Source of the DNA: Streptomyces diastatochromogenes
Lineage (GTDB): Bacteria > Actinomycetota > Actinomycetes > Streptomycetales > Streptomycetaceae
DNA length: 64,000 nucleotides
Reading direction: 5' to 3'
NCBI RefSeq assembly: GCF_002242805.1
Contig: NZ_MCGQ01000034.1
Location: 1-64,000, forward strand
Part shown: in pieces, positions 15,700 through 24,112 of the stretch
How the letters are laid out: each line of letters opens with the position of its first letter
Position numbering within the stretch: position 1 is the first letter of the stretch
Translations under genes and position numbers: made by a program
Notes under the pieces: model-generated
Databases searched by the model: none
Told to the model about the DNA's origin: nothing
What the model saw: the letters and a program-made list of their open reading frames with translations, nothing else

Positions 15700-18537
15700 G
15701 TGACCGTTCACTCGCCGACCACGCCGCCCTTCCGCGATCCGCATCTGCCGGTCGCGAAGCGCCTCGACGACCTGCTGGCGCGGCTCACCCCGGACGAGAA
15801 GGTCTCCTTCCTGCACCAGTTCGCGCCCGCCGTCGAGCGCCTGGGCATCGCCGCGTTCCGTACCGGCCAGGAGGCGCTGCACGGGGTGGCCTGGATGGGC
15901 CCGGCGACGGTGTTCCCGCAGGCCGTGGGTCTCGGCGCGACCTGGAACCCGGACCTCGTACGGCGGGTCGGCGAGGCGGTGTCCCGGGAGGTCCGGGCGA
16001 TGCACGCCCGCGACGAGCGGGTCGGCCTCAACGTCTGGTCCCCGACGGTCAACCTGCTGCGCCACCCCCTGTGGGGCCGCAACGAGGAGGGCTACTCGGA
16101 GGACCCGAAGCTGACCTCGGCGATCGCCACCGCGTACACCCACGGCCTGCGCGGCGACCACCCGACGTACTGGCGCACCGCCCCCGTCCTGAAGCACTGG
16201 CTGGCCCACAACAACGAGACGGACCGCGCGACGTCGTCGGCCTCCGTCCGCCCGCGGGTGCTGCACGAGTACGACCTGCAGGCCTTCAGGGAGACGGTCG
16301 AGGCGGGCGCGGTGGCCGGTGTGATGCCCGCGTACAACCTGGTCAACGGCCGCCCCAACCACGTCTCCCCGTACCTGCGCTCCCAGTTGCGCACCTGGAC
16401 CGAGGAGGACCTGCTGGTCTGCTCGGACGCGGGCGCGCCCTCCAACCTGGTCGACGCCGAGCACTACTTCGACACCCACGAGGAGGCGACCGCGGCCGCT
16501 CTCCTGGCCGGCGTGGACAGCTTCACCGACCACGGCACGGACGCCACCCAGATCACCGCACGGGTCAAGGGCGCCCTCGAACAGGGCCTGTTGACGGAGG
16601 CGGACATCGAGACCGCGGTCCGCCGCCAGCTCTCGGTGCGCTTCCGCCTCGGCGAGTTCGACCCGCACTACGACCCGCACCGGGGCACCGGCGAGTTCGA
16701 CACCCCGGCCCACCGGGCGCTCGCCCAGGAGGCCGCCGAACAGGCCGTGGTCCTCCTGAAGAACGACGACGACCTGCTGCCCCTCGCCCCCGACACCCGC
16801 GTCGCCGTGGTCGGCCTGCTCGCCGACGAGTGCAAACTCGACTGGTACAGCGGCAGCCTCCTGCACCGGTCCACACCCCTGGAGGGCCTGTACGAGCGTT
16901 TCGGCGCGGAGCGGGTGGAGTTCGCGGAGGGCGTGGACCGCATCCGCCTGCGCACCGCCGCCGGTGCCTTCCTGCACGTGCCGCCCACGGACGCCCCCGA
17001 CGCGGCGCGCGGCACCGAGGGCGCCCTCGACCCGGCCCTGCTGTCCGGCCGCACCGACCTGCCCCCGCTCACCACGGACGCCACCGGCACCGAGTTCGCG
17101 CTGGTCGACTGGGGCGAGGGCGTCCTGACCCTGCGCGCGCCCGACGGCCGCTATCTCTCCGTCGCCGAGGACGGCCACGTCCGTGCCTCCGCGGACCAGC
17201 CCGGCGGCTGGGTGGTCCAGGAGACGTTCCGCCTGGAACCCCACCAGAACGGTCACCTCCTCAGGCATCTGGGCACGGGTCGCCCTGTCTCGGTCGCCGC
17301 CGACGGCGTGAAGGTTGCCGACGCGGGCGAGATCTTCGAGGTGATCACGGTCGAGCGGGGCGAGGAGGCGGTGGCCCGGGCCGCCGAGCAGGCGGACGTG
17401 GTCCTCGTGATCGCGGGCAACGACCCGCACATCAACGGCCGCGAGACGGAGGACCGTACGACCCTGGACCTCCCCGCCCACCAGCAGCGGCTGCTGCGCG
17501 CGGCACGCGCCGCGAACCCGCGCACGGCCCTGGTCCTGACATCGGCGTACCCGTACGCGCTGGAGGCGCCGTCCCGTCTGCCGGCCGTCCTGTGGACCGC
17601 GCACGGCGGCCAGGCCGCGGGCACGGCCCTGGCCCGGGTGCTGGCCGGAGACATCTCCCCCGCGGGCCGCCTCCCGCAGACCTGGTACGAGTCCGACGCC
17701 GACCTGCCGGACCTGCTCGACTACGACGTGATCGGCGGCCGCCAGACCTACCTCTACTTCGAGGGAACCCCGCTCTTCCCCTTCGGCCACGGCCTGTCGT
17801 ACGCGTCCTTCGGCTACGCCGACCTGTCGGTCCGGGTGCAGGACGGCACGGTCCACGTCGGCTGCACGCTCACCAACACGGGCGACCGCACGGCCGACGA
17901 GGTCGCCCAGCTCTACACCCGGGCGGTGGATCCGTCCGTGACCCGGCCGCGCCGCGAGCTGCTCGCCCACCGCCGGGTGACGCTCGCGCCCGGCGAGCGG
18001 ACGGAACTCCGCTTCGAAGTCCCGCTGTCCGCCTTCGAGTTCTGGGATGTGGCCCAGGGCGGCTGGCGCCTGGAGCAGGGCCCGTACGACCTCCTGCTCG
18101 GGGCGTCCAGCGAGGACATCCGCCTGCGTACGACCGTCACCCTCGACGGCCAGGCCCCGGCGCCCCGCTCGGTGGTCCGACGGGGCCTGGAGGCGGCGGA
18201 CTTCGACGAGCAGTCCGGCATCGCGATCGTGGACCGTACGAAGACGGCGGGCGACGCGGTGACCCCGGTGGACGGCGGCTCGGCCGAACTGGTCTACCGC
18301 GCCTGCGACTTCGCCGACGGAGTGATCGAGGTGACGGCTCAACTGGCGGGCGAGGGAGTCCTGGAACTGTCCCTGGACGGCGGCCCGACCCTGGCCGCCC
18401 TGCCCCTCCCCACCCTCACCGCGGACGCCTACACCTACACCACCCTGGCCGCCGGAATCGTCACCGAAGGCGTCCACGACGTCCACCTCAGACTGCGCGG
18501 CCCACTGCGGCTCGCGCATGTCGGCTTCACCGGTTGA
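15700..18537 (+). CDS. GH3 beta-glucosidase/xylosidase with beta-trefoil-like insert
   Basis: A GH3 enzyme of about 945 residues without a signal peptide, expected to hydrolyse the beta-glucan backbone or beta-linked ends of debranched oligosaccharides in the cytoplasm. I chose GTG 15700 because AGGGGAA lies about 7 bp upstream. The N-terminal barrel carries nucleophile D243 in LVCSDAGAP; the C-terminal alpha/beta sandwich and a fibronectin-type-III-like end follow (VTLAPGERTELRFEVPL). Residues about 415-550 form an insert with fascin/beta-trefoil-like motifs (LRAPDGRYLSVAEDGHVR) inside the second domain, possibly a carbohydrate-binding element. A further beta-rich tail covers about residues 830-945. 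An operator overlaps its promoter region. Confidence 0.88.
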   Translation: MTVHSPTTPPFRDPHLPVAKRLDDLLARLTPDEKVSFLHQFAPAVERLGIAAFRTGQEALHGVAWMGPATVFPQAVGLGATWNPDLVRRVGEAVSREVRAMHARDERVGLNVWSPTVNLLRHPLWGRNEEGYSEDPKLTSAIATAYTHGLRGDHPTYWRTAPVLKHWLAHNNETDRATSSASVRPRVLHEYDLQAFRETVEAGAVAGVMPAYNLVNGRPNHVSPYLRSQLRTWTEEDLLVCSDAGAPSNLVDAEHYFDTHEEATAAALLAGVDSFTDHGTDATQITARVKGALEQGLLTEADIETAVRRQLSVRFRLGEFDPHYDPHRGTGEFDTPAHRALAQEAAEQAVVLLKNDDDLLPLAPDTRVAVVGLLADECKLDWYSGSLLHRSTPLEGLYERFGAERVEFAEGVDRIRLRTAAGAFLHVPPTDAPDAARGTEGALDPALLSGRTDLPPLTTDATGTEFALVDWGEGVLTLRAPDGRYLSVAEDGHVRASADQPGGWVVQETFRLEPHQNGHLLRHLGTGRPVSVAADGVKVADAGEIFEVITVERGEEAVARAAEQADVVLVIAGNDPHINGRETEDRTTLDLPAHQQRLLRAARAANPRTALVLTSAYPYALEAPSRLPAVLWTAHGGQAAGTALARVLAGDISPAGRLPQTWYESDADLPDLLDYDVIGGRQTYLYFEGTPLFPFGHGLSYASFGYADLSVRVQDGTVHVGCTLTNTGDRTADEVAQLYTRAVDPSVTRPRRELLAHRRVTLAPGERTELRFEVPLSAFEFWDVAQGGWRLEQGPYDLLLGASSEDIRLRTTVTLDGQAPAPRSVVRRGLEAADFDEQSGIAIVDRTKTAGDAVTPVDGGSAELVYRACDFADGVIEVTAQLAGEGVLELSLDGGPTLAALPLPTLTADAYTYTTLAAGIVTEGVHDVHLRLRGPLRLAHVGFTG

Positions 18538-18560
18538 GGGTCCGGAGAAGCCGACACAAG

Positions 18561-18602
18561 GAAGGGGCCCGGCACCGGAAGGCAGCGGTGCCGGGCCCCT
18601 TC
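18561..18602 (+). terminator. Terminator after GH3
   Basis: A perfect 17-bp stem (GAAGGGGCCCGGCACCG at 18561-18577, complement at 18586-18602) with an 8-nt loop begins 24 bp after the GH3 stop. It can also serve the opposing DinB-like gene ending at 18656. Confidence 0.85.
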
Positions 18603-18655
18603 GCAGACGCCGGGCCCGCGCCACAGGCAGCCTATATGAAAATGGTTCCCATTAG

Positions 18656-19138
18656 CTAGGGGTGGTCCAGGAGGGCCTGGAGCTGCTTCGCGTGTCCGGG
18701 CAGCTCCACGTCCGCGAGACCCGCGATGAGGCCCCTCAGCGGCACGGTCTGATCGACCAGGAGTGCGCCGTCGGACAGGAGCAGGGTGGGCACCGGAGTG
18801 TCGAGTTCGGCCTCGCTCAGCACCGGTCCGGCGAGTGCGCACAGGGCGTCCGCCTGAACGCGGATGCGGTCCCGGAGCCCGGCGTTGCCTCCGGCGAGCG
18901 CGATGACACGTTCCAGGGTCCAGGTGTCCTGCGCGAGCCGGTTGTCGTACGTCGCGACCGCGCCCGAAGCGACGGAGGAAACGGCGGTGATGGTCGCGGC
19001 GTTGACGAGGGCGACGTGCGCCAGGATCTGGTCGGCGTTCCACTCACCGGCCTGCGGGCTCACGGCACCGGAGTCGGCCACCGCGGCGGCGGCGTCCAGC
19101 AGTGCGCGGTAGGCGTCCCGAAGCGGGTTGGTATCCAT
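18656..19138 (-). CDS. DinB / maleylpyruvate-isomerase-fold protein
   Basis: A 160-residue protein probably of the DinB/MDMPI four-helix-bundle superfamily, judging from size and from PLRDAYRALLDAA and EWNADQILAHVALVNAATI. The superfamily includes mycothiol-dependent enzymes and stress proteins. The usual metal-binding histidine triad is not complete (H46 is the only clear candidate), so catalysis is doubtful. ATG 19138 has AAGGA at good spacing. It lies 35 bp downstream of the ArsR-SRPBCC gene on the same strand, probably in one transcript. Confidence 0.65.
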   Translation of the reverse strand: MDTNPLRDAYRALLDAAAAVADSGAVSPQAGEWNADQILAHVALVNAATITAVSSVASGAVATYDNRLAQDTWTLERVIALAGGNAGLRDRIRVQADALCALAGPVLSEAELDTPVPTLLLSDGALLVDQTVPLRGLIAGLADVELPGHAKQLQALLDHP

Positions 19139-19173
19139 GCTGTTTTCCTTCTCCCTTCTGCCCTCGCGCCGTT

Positions 19174-19965
19174 TCAGCCGTGCGTCGCGCGACCCATCTC
19201 CCAGGGCGCCTGCGGGAGGATGTCGCCGGTCTCGAGCAGCGACTTGAGGTTCGCCAGCACGGCCGGCCACCCCTGCGAAATCCCCTGGTACATCGCCTCG
19301 TTGGCGAGGTTCTCGTGGGTCACGGTGAGGCGGACGATGTCCTGGTACGGCTCGACGAGGAAGGTGACGACCGACGGCTCTCGCGGCGGTTCGGCGTCGG
19401 GGGCGTCCTCGAAGGTGATGACCAGGCGCGTCGGAGGCTCGGCCTTGAGCACCTTCCCGACGACGTCGACCTTGCCCGACCCGTCGACGCGCCGGTGCTC
19501 CCAGGACGATCCCGGCCGCCAGTCCGAGACGTTGGCGTGCCCCCAGTAGCGCGCCGTCAGGTCCGCGTCCGTCAGGGCTCGCCACACCTGCTCCGCGCCG
19601 GCGCGGATGTAGGTGACGTAGACATAGGTCGGTACGGATGTGGGTGCGTCGGTCATGGCGTACTCCTCTGCCTGGTTCTTGATGGCACTGATGGCTTGCA
19701 GGCGGGGCTTGTCGAACTCCGAGATCCAGCGCTCCTCGATCTCGTGGATGGGGGCCGGGTTGAGGTAGTGGAGCCGCTCCCGCCCACGCCGTACGACGGT
19801 CACGAGGTTGGCCTGCTGGAGAAGGTCGAGATGCTGCGTCGCGGACTGCCGCGTCATGTCGAGGCGCTCGCACAGCTCACGCAGCGTCTGGCCGTTCTGC
19901 TCGCGCAGACGGTCGAGCAGGAGTCGTCGGGTGGGATCGGCCAGTGCTTTGAAGACCGGGTCCAT
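19174..19965 (-). CDS. ArsR-type regulator fused to an SRPBCC (AHSA1) domain
   Basis: A 263-residue two-domain protein. Residues about 1-90 are an ArsR winged helix (MDPVFKALADPTRRLLLDRL, recognition helix MTRQSATQHLDLL) lacking the cysteines of metal sensors. Residues about 110-240 are an SRPBCC/AHSA1 ligand-binding fold (YIRAGAEQVWRALTDADLTARYWGH). These parts are often two adjacent genes; here they are one polypeptide joined by EFDKPRLQAISAIKNQAEEYAM. ATG 19965 is chosen on family alignment; GTG 19986 is possible, although GAGGAG ends only 1 nt before it. A perfect inverted repeat lies just upstream, suggesting autoregulation. Confidence 0.82.
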   Translation of the reverse strand: MDPVFKALADPTRRLLLDRLREQNGQTLRELCERLDMTRQSATQHLDLLQQANLVTVVRRGRERLHYLNPAPIHEIEERWISEFDKPRLQAISAIKNQAEEYAMTDAPTSVPTYVYVTYIRAGAEQVWRALTDADLTARYWGHANVSDWRPGSSWEHRRVDGSGKVDVVGKVLKAEPPTRLVITFEDAPDAEPPREPSVVTFLVEPYQDIVRLTVTHENLANEAMYQGISQGWPAVLANLKSLLETGDILPQAPWEMGRATHG

Positions 19966-19994
19966 CGCTCTCGCTTCGTGGCTCACTCCTCGAT

Positions 19995-20016
19995 TATGCA
20001 GGTATCTGCCTGCATA
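19995..20016. promoter_or_regulatory. Inverted-repeat operator upstream of arsR-SRPBCC
   Basis: TATGCAGG (19995-20002) and CCTGCATA (20009-20016) form a perfect 8-bp inverted repeat with a 6-bp spacer, 30 bp upstream of the regulator's ATG in an AT-richer stretch. This is the usual layout for an ArsR autoregulatory operator. The divergent membrane gene starts 58 bp away and could also be affected. Confidence 0.6.
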
Positions 20017-20059
20017 TTGTCAACGGCAGCAGCACCGTCACCGCTACGAGCGATTGCCG

Positions 20060-20065
20060 TACGAT
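20060..20065 (+). promoter_or_regulatory. -10 hexamer suggesting a leaderless transcript
   Basis: TACGAT ends 8 bp before the GTG start at 20074, and no Shine-Dalgarno sequence lies between. The transcript would begin at or next to the start codon. The -35 element is not clear. Confidence 0.4.
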
Positions 20066-20073
20066 GCGGCGTC

Positions 20074-20760
20074 GTGGCAATACAAACGCCCTGGGGAGGG
20101 CCCTACGGCGGCGCTCCGCCGCCGCACATCCCGGCGAAGGACCTGCGGCCTCGGCGCATCTGGTACCTGGTAGCAGCCCTGCTGGGGCTCGTACTCGCCG
20201 GCGTCGGCACCGCCTTCATCGTGGTGACGGTGAAGAACACGGTGGACCTGATCGACACCACCCGGAGCTTCTCCAGCGGCGACTCGCAGACGTTCCACTT
20301 CGTCGAGGGGGAGACCAAGGCGATCTACGTCTCCCAGGCCGGGCAGGGCCGGGTCCAGTGCCGGATACCGGACCTGCGGCCGGGGTCGCTGACCCAGCCG
20401 GACAGCACCTTCCACATCACCATCGGGTCCCGCACCTGGGAGCGCGTCTTCGAGGTGAAGCCCGACAGCAGCGGCGACTACGCGCTCACCTGCACCTCGG
20501 AGCTGTCGGCCGAGTTCGCACTGGGAGACGAGCCCCGGGTGGGGGCCACGATCGGCAGCATCGCCGCAGGGACCGTCTGCTTCCTCGCCGCGTTCGTCGC
20601 GGCCGCGACCATCACCATCGTCACCGCCGTCCGCCGCAGCCGCCACCGTCAGCGGCTCACCGCCGGCTGGGCGCCTGCGCCGCAGTGGGGCCCTCCACCG
20701 CAGTGGGGTCCACCGCCCGCCGGTCCCCCACCGGGGCCTCCGCCCGGCCCGCAGTATTAG
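20074..20760 (+). CDS. Two-helix membrane protein with proline-rich tail, unknown function
   Basis: A 228-residue hypothetical membrane protein. A short Gly/Pro-rich N-terminus is followed by helix 1 (about residues 30-52, IWYLVAALLGLVLAGVGTAF). An extracytoplasmic domain of about 100 residues contains two cysteines (VQCRIPDLR, YALTCTSEL) that could form a disulfide. Helix 2 (about 150-180) leads to a basic, proline-rich cytoplasmic tail of WGPPP-type repeats. GTG 20074 has no ribosome binding site but a TACGAT hexamer at leaderless distance. I do not recognise a specific family. Confidence 0.7.
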   Translation: MAIQTPWGGPYGGAPPPHIPAKDLRPRRIWYLVAALLGLVLAGVGTAFIVVTVKNTVDLIDTTRSFSSGDSQTFHFVEGETKAIYVSQAGQGRVQCRIPDLRPGSLTQPDSTFHITIGSRTWERVFEVKPDSSGDYALTCTSELSAEFALGDEPRVGATIGSIAAGTVCFLAAFVAAATITIVTAVRRSRHRQRLTAGWAPAPQWGPPPQWGPPPAGPPPGPPPGPQY

Positions 20761-20806
20761 TCCGGCGGTAGCCAGGCGGCGGTCGACAGAGACCTGCATG
20801 CACATA

Positions 20807-20839
20807 CGAACGGCCCGGGTGTGGAACCCGGGCCGTTCG
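20807..20839. terminator. Bidirectional terminator between membrane gene and S53 protease
   Basis: CGAACGGCCCGGGT (20807-20820) pairs perfectly with 20826-20839 around a 5-nt loop, giving a 14-bp stem between convergent genes. Confidence 0.85.
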
Positions 20840-20861
20840 CATGCGAAGGGGCAGTGCCGCG

Positions 20862-22235
20862 TCAGCTGTGGTGGCTCGCCGCCGCGAGGGCGTTCACGAA
20901 GTGGAGGGCGTCCACCGTGCCCACGCCCGTGGCCATGTCGTAGCCCTTGACGGCCTTGTAGCCGGTGACGCCTTCGTAGCTGTTGTTCGTGCCGTCGTTG
21001 ACGTCGACGACGCCGGTGTTGCGGTGCTTGGCGAGGTTGTACAGCGCCGCGTTGATGTTGCCCAGCCGGTGGCCCGCCGCCTGGTCGGCGAGGGCGATGA
21101 TGCCCGAGAAGAGCGGGCTGGCCTCGCTGGTGCCGCCGGTGACGTCCCAGCCGGTGGCGGTCGGGTCGTAGCTGGAGTAGATCCAGGCACCGCCGTTGAC
21201 CGCGGCGGCCATCGACACGTCCGGGGTGCCGCGGCGGGTGCCGACGATGTTCTTCACGCCGTCCTGGAAGCCCGGGCGGGTGAAGACGTGGGACTGGCCG
21301 CCGCCGCCCGCGCCGTAGTCGTTGTAGACACTGTCCGGCTTGACGCGGTCGCCCTTGTCGTTCAGGTGGAGCTGGGTGCCGCCGATGGAGGTGACCAACG
21401 GGTCCGAGGACGGCCAGGAGTTGACGCGCTTGTCGTAGTAGTGCTTGCCGTCCGCCTTCATGTCGGTGGCACCACCGTCGCCCGAGGAGGCGAGGACCGT
21501 CACGTGCTTCCGGTTCGCGGCCTGGAAGGCGTACCGCAGCTTCTTGATGCTGGAGAAGTCGCCCCGGTTGAACCCCGGGAAGGTGTTCTCGGTGGCACCG
21601 AAGCTCTGGGTGATGACGTCGCCGACGCCCTGGTCGATCAGGTGCTTCTCGGCGGACATCATCTCCGGGAGGCCGGTGGTGCCCTCGGTCTCGGAGACCG
21701 CCGTCTCCACCAGGACGATCTTGGCACCGGGCGCCACGGCGTGGGCCATCTCGACGTCCAGGGTGGTCTCGCCGGCCCACCCGGTCATGTCGGAGTTCTT
21801 GGGGTCGAAGGCGGGGACGTGCCCCCACTTGACCACCTTGACCTTGGTGCTGGGCAGGCCGAACTGCCTGCTGTACACGTCGAGATCGTGCTGGACCGTC
21901 GGAGAACCGAACGAGTCCACGATGACGATGGTGCGCCCCTTGCCCGTGATGCCCTTGCGGTACAGCGGGTTGAGGTTGTACGCGGTGCGGTACTGGAGCG
22001 GGTTGTAGCAGTTGATGTGCCACTTGGCCTGGCACTGCTCGCTGGAGAGCGGGCTGGCCACGCCATGAACCAGGGTGTGCCCTGCGATGGCCGGAACCGC
22101 CTTGGTGTGCGGCACGGCGGCGGGCGCGGCGAGGGTGACGCCGGCCTGCGAGGTGGTCGCCAGCGCGGCGGCGACGAGGGCAGCGGTGGCGGCCGCGGAA
22201 GCCGCGACGCCGCGCCCGGTACGGGCTATGTGCAT
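20862..22235 (-). CDS. Secreted S53 (sedolisin) serine-carboxyl protease
   Basis: A 457-residue secreted S53-family endopeptidase. The Sec signal (residues about 1-36) ends near LAAPAAV. The mature part shows ETTLDVEMAHAVAP with the catalytic Glu and Asp four residues apart, SSGDGGAT with the oxyanion-type Asp, and VTGGTSEASPLFSG with the nucleophilic Ser. The calcium site near the C-terminus appears in ATGVGTVDAL. Unlike kumamolisins it lacks a large propeptide, and two Cys in the first 90 residues could form a disulfide. ATG 22235 has AGGGGA upstream; the longer reading adds non-signal residues. Confidence 0.88.
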   Translation of the reverse strand: MHIARTGRGVAASAAATAALVAAALATTSQAGVTLAAPAAVPHTKAVPAIAGHTLVHGVASPLSSEQCQAKWHINCYNPLQYRTAYNLNPLYRKGITGKGRTIVIVDSFGSPTVQHDLDVYSRQFGLPSTKVKVVKWGHVPAFDPKNSDMTGWAGETTLDVEMAHAVAPGAKIVLVETAVSETEGTTGLPEMMSAEKHLIDQGVGDVITQSFGATENTFPGFNRGDFSSIKKLRYAFQAANRKHVTVLASSGDGGATDMKADGKHYYDKRVNSWPSSDPLVTSIGGTQLHLNDKGDRVKPDSVYNDYGAGGGGQSHVFTRPGFQDGVKNIVGTRRGTPDVSMAAAVNGGAWIYSSYDPTATGWDVTGGTSEASPLFSGIIALADQAAGHRLGNINAALYNLAKHRNTGVVDVNDGTNNSYEGVTGYKAVKGYDMATGVGTVDALHFVNALAAASHHS

Positions 22236-22364
22236 GAAATCCCCTGAGTGGTCCGTGAGTCGGACGAAGTGGTCGACTCGCATCCCATCGAGTGGGTCAT
22301 GCACAGAACAAGACTATTGAACGGACGATGCCGAATCCTTTACCCGGCTATAGGAACGGCAAAA

Positions 22365-22405
22365 GGAACGGCCGCAGCCCCCGCACAGTGGGCTGCGGCC
22401 GTTCC
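22365..22405 (-). terminator. Terminator downstream of aldehyde dehydrogenase
   Basis: A 16-bp perfect stem (22365-22380 with 22390-22405, 9-nt loop) lies 22 bp after the dehydrogenase stop. On the minus strand it is followed by CCTTTTGCC, giving a short U-run. Confidence 0.85.
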
Positions 22406-22426
22406 GTCCGACCTGTCCGTGGCAGG

Positions 22427-23872
22427 TCAGAGAGCGAGGCCGGTGAGGACCAGCACGCGCTCGTATGTGTAGTCCTCCATCGCGAACTTCACGCCCTCGC
22501 GGCCCACACCGGACTGCTTGACGCCGCCGTACGGCATCTGGTCGGCGCGGTAGGACGGGACGTCGCCGATGACCACGCCGCCGACCTCCAGCGCGCGGTG
22601 GGCGCGGAAGGCGACCTGGAGGTCGTGGGTGAACACGCCCGCCTGGAGGCCGTACTTGGAGGAGTTGACGGCGGCGAAGGCCTCCGCCTCCCCGTCCACC
22701 TTCTGCACGGTGAGGACCGGCCCGAAGACCTCCTCGCAGGCGACGGTGGTGTCCGCCGGTACGTCGGTGAGGACGGTCGGCGCGTAGGAGGCGCCGTCGC
22801 GGTCGCCGCCCGTGAGGAGGGTGGCGCCGGCCTCGACGGCCTCCTTCACCCACGACTCGACGCGCTTGGCCGCGTCCTCGCTGACCAGCGGGCCGACGTC
22901 GGTCTTGGCGTCGCTCGGGTCACCGGTGACCTGGGCCTCGACGGCGGCGACGACGCGCGGCAGCAGGCGGTCGTAGACGGAGGCGTCGGCGATCACGCGC
23001 TGCACGGAGATGCAGGACTGGCCGCCCTGGTAGTTCGAGAAGGTCGCGATGCGGGTCGCGGCCCAGTCGAGGTCGGCGTCGGAGGCGAAGTCACCGAGCA
23101 CGACCGCGGCACCGTTGCCGCCCAGCTCCAGGGTGCAGTGCTTGCGCGGCACCGAGTCCATGATCGCGTAGCCGACCTTCTCCGAACCGGTGAAGGAGAT
23201 GACCGGCAGGCGCTCGTCCTGGACCAGGGCGGGCATCTTGTCGTTGGCGACCGGGAGGATCGACCAGGAACCGGCCGGCAGGTCGGTCTCGGCGAGCAGG
23301 TCGCCGATGATCAGGCCGGAGAGGGGGGTGGCCGGGGCCGGCTTGAGGATGATGGGCGCGCCGGCGGCGATCGCGGGGGCGACCTTGTGGGCGCACAGGT
23401 TCAGCGGGAAGTTGAACGGCGCGATGCCGAGGACGACACCCTTCGGGAAGCGCCGGGTGAGCGCGAGGCGCCCCTGGCCACCGAGGTCGGTGTCGAGGCG
23501 CTGGGCCTCGCCGCCGTTGAACCGCCGGGCCTCCTCGGCCGCGAAGCGGAACACGGACACGGCACGGCCGACCTCGCCGCGCGCCCACTTGATCGGCTTG
23601 CCGTTCTCGGCGGAGATCAGCTGGGCGATCTCCTCGGTGCGCTCGACCAGACGCTTGCTGACGTGGTCGAGGGCGGCGGCGCGGACGTGCGCCGGGGTGG
23701 CGGCGAACTCGTCCCGCACGGCGTACGCGGCGGCCACGGCCTCCTCGACCTGGGCGTCGGTCGGCACGCTGACCTTGCCGACGAGACGGCCGTCCCACGG
23801 GGAGGTGACGTCGAAGGTGTCCTCGCCGGTGACCTGGCGGCCGGCGAGCCAGAAGGCGTGGGTGGAAGTCAT
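22427..23872 (-). CDS. NAD(P)-dependent aldehyde dehydrogenase
   Basis: A 481-residue aldehyde dehydrogenase superfamily member, oxidising an aldehyde to the acid in the cytoplasm. Visible motifs are APFNFPLN near the cofactor pocket, FTGSEKVG, the general base Glu in LELGGNG, the nucleophilic Cys in GGQSCIS, and EEVFGPVLTV. Its place beside PucR and gabT suggests a role in amine, GABA or semialdehyde catabolism, but the substrate cannot be read from sequence. It has its own terminator and a 240-bp upstream gap, so it is probably monocistronic. Confidence 0.9.
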   Translation of the reverse strand: MTSTHAFWLAGRQVTGEDTFDVTSPWDGRLVGKVSVPTDAQVEEAVAAAYAVRDEFAATPAHVRAAALDHVSKRLVERTEEIAQLISAENGKPIKWARGEVGRAVSVFRFAAEEARRFNGGEAQRLDTDLGGQGRLALTRRFPKGVVLGIAPFNFPLNLCAHKVAPAIAAGAPIILKPAPATPLSGLIIGDLLAETDLPAGSWSILPVANDKMPALVQDERLPVISFTGSEKVGYAIMDSVPRKHCTLELGGNGAAVVLGDFASDADLDWAATRIATFSNYQGGQSCISVQRVIADASVYDRLLPRVVAAVEAQVTGDPSDAKTDVGPLVSEDAAKRVESWVKEAVEAGATLLTGGDRDGASYAPTVLTDVPADTTVACEEVFGPVLTVQKVDGEAEAFAAVNSSKYGLQAGVFTHDLQVAFRAHRALEVGGVVIGDVPSYRADQMPYGGVKQSGVGREGVKFAMEDYTYERVLVLTGLAL

Positions 23873-23928
23873 GTGAGTCCCGGCCCTTCCGCGTAGGGGG
23901 TGTGCGTGTGCTTGCGTGTCCCACGGTA

Positions 23929-23947
23929 GGGCGGGGGTGGGCTGGGG
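23929..23947 (+). other. G-quadruplex-capable G tract
   Basis: Four G-runs (GGG, GGGGG, GGG, GGGG) separated by 1-2 nt fit the canonical G4 pattern. They lie 57-75 bp upstream of the dehydrogenase start, on that gene's template strand. Confidence 0.35.
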
Positions 23948-24085
23948 TCGCTTGTCCGTGTCGTACTGGTGGGTGGTGGGGATACTCCGGTTTGGCGTGG
24001 TGGGGGGGCTGAGACGGGGTGTTCTTGGGTCTCGGCCACTTCTTGACCTACCGAGTCGGGTGGCGGGTGGGCATAGGCCGGGGGT

Positions 24086-24106
24086 CCAGGGGGCGGAGCC
24101 CCCTGG
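24086..24106 (-). terminator. Hairpin downstream of pucR-type gene
   Basis: CCAGGGGGC (24086-24094) pairs with GCCCCCTGG (24098-24106) around a 3-nt GGA loop, beginning 6 bp after the regulator's stop. I recall similar GGGGGCGGAGCCCCC elements as common in streptomycetes. Confidence 0.7.
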
Positions 24107-24112
24107 TTCGCG

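Noticed and set aside
15484..18624. 1046-residue open frame on the minus strand across GH3
   Set aside because: It is the antisense shadow of GH3: composition is Arg/Gly/Val-biased and no domain is recognisable, while the plus frame has full GH3 motifs.
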